Origin: Pseudomonas paraglycinae
GTDB lineage: Bacteria; Pseudomonadota; Gammaproteobacteria; Pseudomonadales; Pseudomonadaceae
Direction of reading: 5' to 3'
NCBI RefSeq assembly: GCF_021601625.1
Contig: NZ_BQHR01000011.1
Coordinates: forward strand, 62,001-126,000
Length of the DNA stretch: 64,000 nt
Made by a program: the position numbers and the translations under genes. Below are positions 59,113 through 64,000 of this stretch, piece after piece. The notes below the pieces were generated by a model. That model was not told the origin of the DNA. It made no database searches and was given only the letters and a program-made list of their open reading frames with translations. Numbering within the stretch: the first letter of the stretch is position 1; every line of letters begins with the position of its first letter.

Positions 59113-60172
59113 AGACGAAGTCCTGAAGAAGACCGCGCCCGCCGAACTGTGGAGCGAGTTCATCCAGCATGAATTCGAGCGGCTGCATTCGTTCTGCCTG
59201 TTGATCTACCTGGCGAGCATCGGCATCTGGCTCGCCTTCGACCTGATCGTCAGCTTCATCGGCAATCAGGGATTCACCTGGCGTTCGATGGTGTTCATCG
59301 CGGCCTTTGCGATTCTTGCTGTGGTGTTGATGTTCACCCGCAAGGCTCGACACTTCGACTGGCTGAACCTGACATTCGTGGTGATCATCACACTCGGCAT
59401 CCGAATGGTGATCGACGGCCTGCCGCCGACCTTTCATGGCATCTGGCTGGTGCTCGCCGCAGCCACTACGTTGTACAGCGCCTCGGTACTGCCGCTCAGC
59501 CGCTGGTCGTTCTTCGGTGCCCAGGCCATCACCTGGCTGGTGCTCAATCCGTTCATGAACACCGGTATCAACCTGCTGGAACTCAAAGGCGTGATGACCC
59601 TCGCGTACGCCGTGTTTCTCTGCGGGCTGACGATCTATACGTTTCTGAAGCTGCGCGAGGTCAAGCTCTACAACTACATCATGTCCAAGCTGTTGTTGGA
59701 CCAAGCCTACAACGACACCCTCACTGAAATCCCCAACCGTCGTTCATTCATGACCCGCGCCGGAAAAACCCTGCAAGCCGTACCGCGCGAGCATGACCAT
59801 TACCTGGCGATGATCGACATCGACAACTTCAAGAAAGTGAATGATGTGTACGGCCACGACATCGGCGATGAGGTGCTCAAGCGCATCGCGGCGGACATCA
59901 AAGCGGTGATGGCACCGTTTGAGTACGCGCGACTGGGTGGCGAGGAGTTTGCGATCTATCTGGCCGGTGTGCGCCGCGAGGATGTCGAGGCGCTGGCCGG
60001 GAAATTGTGCCGGGTGGTGCGCGAGCAACCGACCCGGCACCCGGTGACCATCAGCATCGGTCTGGCCCGGGTCGAAGATGGCGACACCCTCAACCAGGCA
60101 CTGATCAAGGCCGATGAAGCACTGTACGAGTCAAAGCATTCCGGCAAGGACCGCTACACCTTTCATCAGTGA
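59096..60172 (+). CDS. Membrane diguanylate cyclase of the nfr operon
   Basis: A 358-residue cyclase. Residues about 25-190 hold six membrane helices (FCLLIYLASIGIWLAFDLIV, FLCGLTIYTFLKL), a MASE-like sensor; GGDEF domain about 195-355 with metal-binding FKKVNDVYGHDIGDE and active GGEEF at 281-285. The site nine residues before GGEEF reads MAPF instead of RxxD, so the inhibitory I-site is absent. Its product would feed the MshEN part of NfrB. It overlaps the DUF4434 gene and is convergent with the TerC gene. Confidence 0.9.
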   Translation: MYKTIEDEVLKKTAPAELWSEFIQHEFERLHSFCLLIYLASIGIWLAFDLIVSFIGNQGFTWRSMVFIAAFAILAVVLMFTRKARHFDWLNLTFVVIITLGIRMVIDGLPPTFHGIWLVLAAATTLYSASVLPLSRWSFFGAQAITWLVLNPFMNTGINLLELKGVMTLAYAVFLCGLTIYTFLKLREVKLYNYIMSKLLLDQAYNDTLTEIPNRRSFMTRAGKTLQAVPREHDHYLAMIDIDNFKKVNDVYGHDIGDEVLKRIAADIKAVMAPFEYARLGGEEFAIYLAGVRREDVEALAGKLCRVVREQPTRHPVTISIGLARVEDGDTLNQALIKADEALYESKHSGKDRYTFHQ

Positions 60173-60188
60173 GGCCGTCAGGCCTCAC
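60169..60188. terminator. Hairpin at the convergent ends of the cyclase and the TerC gene
   Basis: The perfect 8-bp stem GTGAGGCC / GGCCTCAC with a GTCA loop spans both stop codons. There is no T run, so its strength is uncertain, but its placement suggests it ends both transcripts. Confidence 0.4.
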
Positions 60189-61734
60189 GCACCAGCAACA
60201 CCCGCGTCACGCGACGCTCTTCGACCGCCATTACGGTCATGCCCCAACCGTCATGTTCCAGTCGATCGCCCTTCATCGGCAGGCGATCCAGCAGGCTCAT
60301 CACCAGCCCGGCGAGGGTCTGGTAATCCTCGGTCGGCTCGGCGCGAAAACCGGTGTGCTCGCGGATACGGGTCAGGTTCAGCGCACCGTTGACGATGTAC
60401 CCGCCCTGCTCCTCGACCACGTCCGGGCCGGCGATTTCGCTGGCATCCGGCAGTTCACCGGCAATCGATTCGAGAATGTCGGTCATGGTCAACACGCCGA
60501 CAAAGTCACCGAACTCGTTGACCACGAAGGCAATGTGGGTCGAGGCCGCACGCATTTGTTCCAGTGCGTTGAGGATCGAATAACTGTCCAGCAGATTGAC
60601 GGTCTTGCGCGCCAGGTGTTCAAGGTTCGGCTCGTTGCCGGCCAGATACTCCTTGAGCAATTCCTTCTTGTGCACGAAGCCCAACGGCTCATCCACTGCG
60701 CCGTTACGAATCAACGGCAAGCGCGAGTAGGACGAATGCATCAACCGTGTACGAATAGCCTCGGCATCGTCGGCCAGATCAATGTGATCGACATCGGCGC
60801 GCACCGTCATCAAGGCACGAATCGGGCGTTCAGCCAGTTGCAGCACGCCGCTGATCATCACCCGCTCGCGACGGTCGAACAGCTCCGCGCTCGGCGCTTC
60901 ACCGTTATCCAGCAGGTCGGAAATCTCCTCGCCGACCTCTTCCACCGCCAGTTTACGACCACCCAAAAGACGCATCACCGCATGGGCCGTGCGCTCGCGC
61001 ATCGGGCGCAAGCCCTGCATCGAGCGCTTGCGACGGGCGCGGGCGATCTGGTTGAAGATCTCGATCAGGATCGAGAAACCAATGGCCGCGTACAGATAAC
61101 CTTTCGGAATGTGGAAGCCCAGGCCTTCGGCCGTCAGGGCAAAACCGATCATCATCAGGAAGCCCAGACACAGCATGATCACCGTCGGATGGGCGTTGAC
61201 GAAGCGGGTCAGCGGCTTGCTGGCAACGATCATCACACCAATGGACACGACCACCGCGATCATCATCACCGCCAGTTCATCGACCATGCCCACAGCGGTA
61301 ATCACCGCGTCCAGGGAGAACACCGCGTCGAGCACAACGATCTGCGCCACGATCGGCCAGAACAGCGCATAAGCGGTGTTGGTCGAGCGCTCGCCGATAT
61401 GGCCTTCCAGCCGTTCGTGCAACTCGATGGTCGCCTTGAACAACAGGAACACACCACCGAACAGCATGATCAGGTCACGGCCGGAGAAGCTCTTGCCGAA
61501 CACCTCGAACAACGGCTGCGTGAGGGTGACCAGCCAGGAAATACTCGCCAACAGGCCCAGACGCATGATCAGCGCCAGGCTCAAGCCGATGATCCGTGCG
61601 CGGTCGCGCTGATGGGGCGGCAGTTTGTCCGCCAGGATCGCGATGAACACCAGGTTGTCGATACCCAGTACCAGTTCCAGCACGATCAGTGTCAACAAGC
61701 CCAACCATGCCGTGGGATCCGCTAACCATTCCAT
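60178..61734 (-). CDS. TerC family membrane protein with CBS and CorC domains (YoaE/YegH type)
   Basis: A 518-residue inner-membrane protein. The TerC domain covers about 1-240 with seven to eight helices and the acidic signatures [15 protein letters not shown] and [17 protein letters not shown], thought to handle metal ions. A CBS pair follows (about 300-420, [35 protein letters not shown]), then the CorC/HlyC C-terminal domain (about 430-510). It belongs to the YoaE/YegH group; the transported ion is unknown, although TerC relatives are linked to manganese export. A CAT at 61734 gives the start. Confidence 0.9.
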   Translation of the reverse strand: MEWLADPTAWLGLLTLIVLELVLGIDNLVFIAILADKLPPHQRDRARIIGLSLALIMRLGLLASISWLVTLTQPLFEVFGKSFSGRDLIMLFGGVFLLFKATIELHERLEGHIGERSTNTAYALFWPIVAQIVVLDAVFSLDAVITAVGMVDELAVMMIAVVVSIGVMIVASKPLTRFVNAHPTVIMLCLGFLMMIGFALTAEGLGFHIPKGYLYAAIGFSILIEIFNQIARARRKRSMQGLRPMRERTAHAVMRLLGGRKLAVEEVGEEISDLLDNGEAPSAELFDRRERVMISGVLQLAERPIRALMTVRADVDHIDLADDAEAIRTRLMHSSYSRLPLIRNGAVDEPLGFVHKKELLKEYLAGNEPNLEHLARKTVNLLDSYSILNALEQMRAASTHIAFVVNEFGDFVGVLTMTDILESIAGELPDASEIAGPDVVEEQGGYIVNGALNLTRIREHTGFRAEPTEDYQTLAGLVMSLLDRLPMKGDRLEHDGWGMTVMAVEERRVTRVLLVREA

Positions 61735-62069
61735 AATCTTTCTCTATCTCTCGTCAGTGAATTCAGGCTGCCGGACACGGCAAAGTGCGGCGCGCAAGCT
61801 CGAAGGCTGCGCCAACAACGATAGTCGGTAGTCGGAAGACTGGATGCTGGAAGTGCGTCAAGAGCGCGCCGTGGCGCGAGGGGAACGGGGTTCCTGGAAT
61901 AGAACTGGGAGGCTCCGAGAGGGTGTTCATGCAAATCCTGAATGAAAAAAGGCCTTGAAGCGTACAGGCTCTGATGACTTTTCCTACAGCTGGAAATCAT
62001 TTCAAAATCTGTACGCCGCCAGCTTATCGCCGTCCCCGTCAGCATCGGCAACCAACGGATGTGTAAGGG
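61735..62069. other. Long intergenic region between the TerC and phospholipase D-like genes
   Basis: 335 bases without a gene. On the minus strand it begins with the end of the upstream gene, then a weak GCCT/AGGC stem and T run near 61945-61972 that may end that transcript, then about 200 bases leading to the TerC start. I looked for the manganese yybP-ykoY riboswitch often linked to TerC genes and did not see its conserved text. Local hairpins (GGAAC/GTTCC near 61887, CGCGCC/GGCGCG near 61866) exist without a recognised class. Confidence 0.45.
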
Positions 62070-63716
62070 CTAACGCCCGGCAAACCTGAGGCGAGACAAC
62101 TGGCGCAGATCGCCCTCGACGTAGTAGTCATTGGTCCAGCTGTCATCCGCCGCCAGCGGCTGCACCTGCTTCAACGCCAGTTTTTTCGCGAAGTAGCGAA
62201 AACGGTAATGCTCGTAGAACCGCAGCAGCTCCAGGCCATAGCGGTCCGCCAGATCGGTGTCGCCGCGAATGATCAGATAGTTCTCGTCATTGCCGTTGCT
62301 GGCGGAAGTGCTGAGGTTATGGCTGCCGCTGATGAGGGTCGGGCTGTCGCTGGTGAAGTCGGTGACCACGGCTTTGGTGTGCACCAGCAGGTTGCCTTTC
62401 TGCCCTTTCATGTTTTCCCGCAGCCAGCCTTCCAGCCCGGTGTTGAGCAACGCGGTGGCGGCAAACTCGGCGGTTCGGTCGGCGTGAAACCCGGTGATGC
62501 GGCTGACGGTGTTTTGCAGGCCGTAACGCAGGATGTCGTCGTGGGGCTGGCCGAGCAACGCGTTGAGAATCGCGTCGGGCAAGGCGAATGCGGTGACGAA
62601 CAGCAGGTCTTTTTTCGCTCCTTCGATGATATCGACGAACTCCCGCAGATCGGCGCCGCCGGTACGCGGTGAAAACCCGGCGAACAAGGGCTGCGCCGGG
62701 TTCATCGGGTTGTGTTGGGTGATCCAGTCGCGGGTGGCGCCGACGTCCGCCGGCTCGGCCCAGATCTGCTCGAAGGTTTTCAGGTAACTCGCACTGATCG
62801 CCGAATCGTCCAGTACATGCACCACGTTGGCCTGGCGGTACACGCCGTTGGCGGTGAAGTTGGTGCTGCCGCACAGCACCGCTTGCGGCTGGCGCTCACC
62901 GCCTCCGTCCAGGCGGCTGAGGACGATGAACTTGTTATGGAAAATGTTATGGGTGACCCGCCCGCGCTTGCTGCTCGCCGGCAGTTTCACAAGGCTCGCT
63001 TCGTTGATCGTTGTGTCTTCGTCGTCGGGCCGGGCGTGATACAGCACGCGCACCTGAACACCTCGTTCGAACGCCGCGTTCACCGTGTCGATGATGGCTT
63101 GTAACTGATATTCGTAGATCGCGATGTCCAGCGCCCACTGCCCGTCCACCGCACGCTCGATAAACCCCTGCAGACGCCCGAGCAGGCCGTTCTCCAGCCA
63201 CTGACGCGCCGCATCGGGCCATGCTTCGATGGGCATGTTTTTGTTGGCGCTGATCTGTGCGTCGAGATCGGGAAATTTGCGCTGAAACGCCTGACTGGCA
63301 GCCACGGCGCGGTTGAAAATCACGCACTGATTAGCGGAATGACCGTCGTCGGAACAAATCGTCAGCTCCAGCGCTTCACCCAGTTGCGGCGCATCCGGCG
63401 AGCCATACGCCAGGTGCACGCGATAGTTAATCGTCATGCCTGGATTGACCGCGTAATCGGCCCAGCGAAATTTCTGCAACGGTGCCTTGTCGCTCGGCGT
63501 GGCGTGAAACTGCGGGAAGGTGTGAATCTTGTCGGGAAAGGTCAGGCTGTTGAACAGGAACAGCCATGGTTTGTCGCCCTGCTGCTTTTCGATGGCAAAC
63601 CCCAGCAGGCCTTTGCGCCGGGGCTCGGCAAGGTCCATGGCAAGCAGCACGCCATTGGTGCCGGCATAGGCCTTGACGCGAAAATCGTCCTGCGGATTGG
63701 CGACCAGTACGCGCAT
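62070..63716 (-). CDS. Phospholipase D-like protein with two HKD halves
   Basis: A 548-residue protein without signal peptide. The N-terminal 180 residues are of unknown type. Two PLD half-sites follow: HNKFIVLS (H260, K262, with Ser at 267 where Asp is usual) followed by GSTNFTANG, and HTKAVVTD (H446, K448, D453) followed by GSHNLSTSASNGNDE. So one half is canonical and one has the Asp replaced. The fold fits a phosphodiesterase acting on lipid or nucleic acid; the substrate is unknown. The next plus-strand gene is absent and the upstream partner is the VWA gene. Confidence 0.85.
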   Translation of the reverse strand: MRVLVANPQDDFRVKAYAGTNGVLLAMDLAEPRRKGLLGFAIEKQQGDKPWLFLFNSLTFPDKIHTFPQFHATPSDKAPLQKFRWADYAVNPGMTINYRVHLAYGSPDAPQLGEALELTICSDDGHSANQCVIFNRAVAASQAFQRKFPDLDAQISANKNMPIEAWPDAARQWLENGLLGRLQGFIERAVDGQWALDIAIYEYQLQAIIDTVNAAFERGVQVRVLYHARPDDEDTTINEASLVKLPASSKRGRVTHNIFHNKFIVLSRLDGGGERQPQAVLCGSTNFTANGVYRQANVVHVLDDSAISASYLKTFEQIWAEPADVGATRDWITQHNPMNPAQPLFAGFSPRTGGADLREFVDIIEGAKKDLLFVTAFALPDAILNALLGQPHDDILRYGLQNTVSRITGFHADRTAEFAATALLNTGLEGWLRENMKGQKGNLLVHTKAVVTDFTSDSPTLISGSHNLSTSASNGNDENYLIIRGDTDLADRYGLELLRFYEHYRFRYFAKKLALKQVQPLAADDSWTNDYYVEGDLRQLSRLRFAGR

Positions 63717-63756
63717 GATTCACTCCCTGTGATTTGGCCTTACTGCAGCATAGCTC

Positions 63757-64000
63757 TCAGACCGACAACAACTCATCGATATGCCGGTAATCGGCGTCCA
63801 GTGCTGTCGCCAATCGTTTCGCGCGGCCCAGGCGAATCGGTCCGCGCTCGATATCGATCAACAGGCCCGGGCACGCGAGCCCGGGCAGTTCCGGACAGTC
63901 TTTCAATCGGCCATCGGTGATCACCAGCAACCGTTGCTGTTCGGCGGGGAAACGCTTGCGCCGCACCGCCAGCCAATGCCCGGCCTCCGTCAGCGCTGCC
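63757..64000 (-). CDS. VWA-domain protein, C-terminal fragment
   Basis: Only the C-terminal 80 residues are in the window; the gene extends past its right edge. The reading runs AALTEAGHWLAVRRKRF, then LLVITDGRLKDCPELPG and LLIDIERGPIRLGRAKRLA. This is the end of a von Willebrand factor A domain of the ChlD/BchD-like type that partners with a chelatase-type AAA ATPase in cobalt or magnesium insertion. That link is by family memory; the rest of the protein is needed to confirm it. It is on the same strand as the phospholipase D-like gene. Confidence 0.7.
   Translation of the reverse strand, partial: AALTEAGHWLAVRRKRFPAEQQRLLVITDGRLKDCPELPGLACPGLLIDIERGPIRLGRAKRLATALDADYRHIDELLSV

Noticed and set aside
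60169-61725. A 518-codon plus-strand frame opposite the TerC/CBS gene
   Set aside because: It mirrors a well-supported membrane protein gene almost end to end; the translation is low-complexity His/Gln text.
61735-62069. Possible yybP-ykoY manganese riboswitch before the TerC family gene
   Set aside because: The conserved riboswitch text and paired loops were not found on the minus strand; only unrelated short hairpins are present.

Overview
The window is a chromosomal segment from a Pseudomonas of the fluorescens group. The evidence is the uvrC-gacA-pgsA-tRNA block, a P. fragi-type lipase, the 3-hydroxybutyrate cluster with a sigma-54 activator, a REP-type intergenic repeat, high GC coding sequence and dense gene packing. 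I see no rRNA, CRISPR array, complete prophage or insertion sequence. Both ends cut genes: ahpF on the left and a VWA-domain protein on the right.

0-12.6 kb: peroxide defence (ahpF, ahpC, gor), an orphan tyrosine recombinase divergent from a KfrA-like coiled-coil DNA-binding protein with inverted repeats between them, galU, several small lipoproteins and hypotheticals, and an alkylation-repair block. In that block a 2OG-Fe(II) oxygenase-alkB operon and ada each carry a nearly identical 29-bp element upstream. Ada keeps only one of the four N-terminal zinc-site cysteines. acuI and a nitronate monooxygenase follow.

12.6-25 kb: modABC behind a near-textbook ModE palindrome, topoisomerase IB, an ABC-F ATPase, a cluster of short unknown genes including a four-CxxC protein, then tRNA-Leu/Cys/Gly, pgsA, uvrC and gacA on the minus strand.

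24.8-36.3 kb: a class I DAHP synthase preceded by two tandem aromatic-rich leader peptides separated by a strong intrinsic terminator, which looks like translation-coupled attenuation. Next are a three-repeat beta-sandwich-like protein, a signal-less lipase, a parvulin and a complete yejABEF-type peptide ABC transporter.

34.8-44.8 kb: a sigma-54 activator (HbcR-like), a recognisable -24/-12 promoter with candidate upstream sites, then a GntP permease, 3-hydroxybutyrate dehydrogenase and acetoacetyl-CoA synthetase. Together these make a ketone-body utilisation unit. A stand-alone PilU-like ATPase, a hybrid histidine kinase and a second parvulin follow.

44.9-51.5 kb: a minus-strand catabolic unit with a polar amino acid-type ABC transporter, RidA, an IclR regulator, a DSD1-type PLP enzyme and a 2-keto-3-deoxygluconate kinase. 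The combination fits uptake of D-glucosaminate and its conversion to KDG and then KDPG.

51.8-60.2 kb: an antitoxin-like remnant and a thioredoxin-like protein, then the most interesting unit: a wecB remnant translationally coupled to nfrB (glycosyltransferase with a C-terminal MshEN c-di-GMP-binding region), nfrA (TPR plus outer-membrane barrel), a DUF4434 periplasmic protein and a membrane diguanylate cyclase without an I-site. All are joined by ATGA or short overlaps. It resembles the E. coli N4-phage glycan receptor locus with its own cyclase built in. The window ends with a TerC/CBS/CorC membrane protein, a phospholipase D-like protein and the partial VWA gene.
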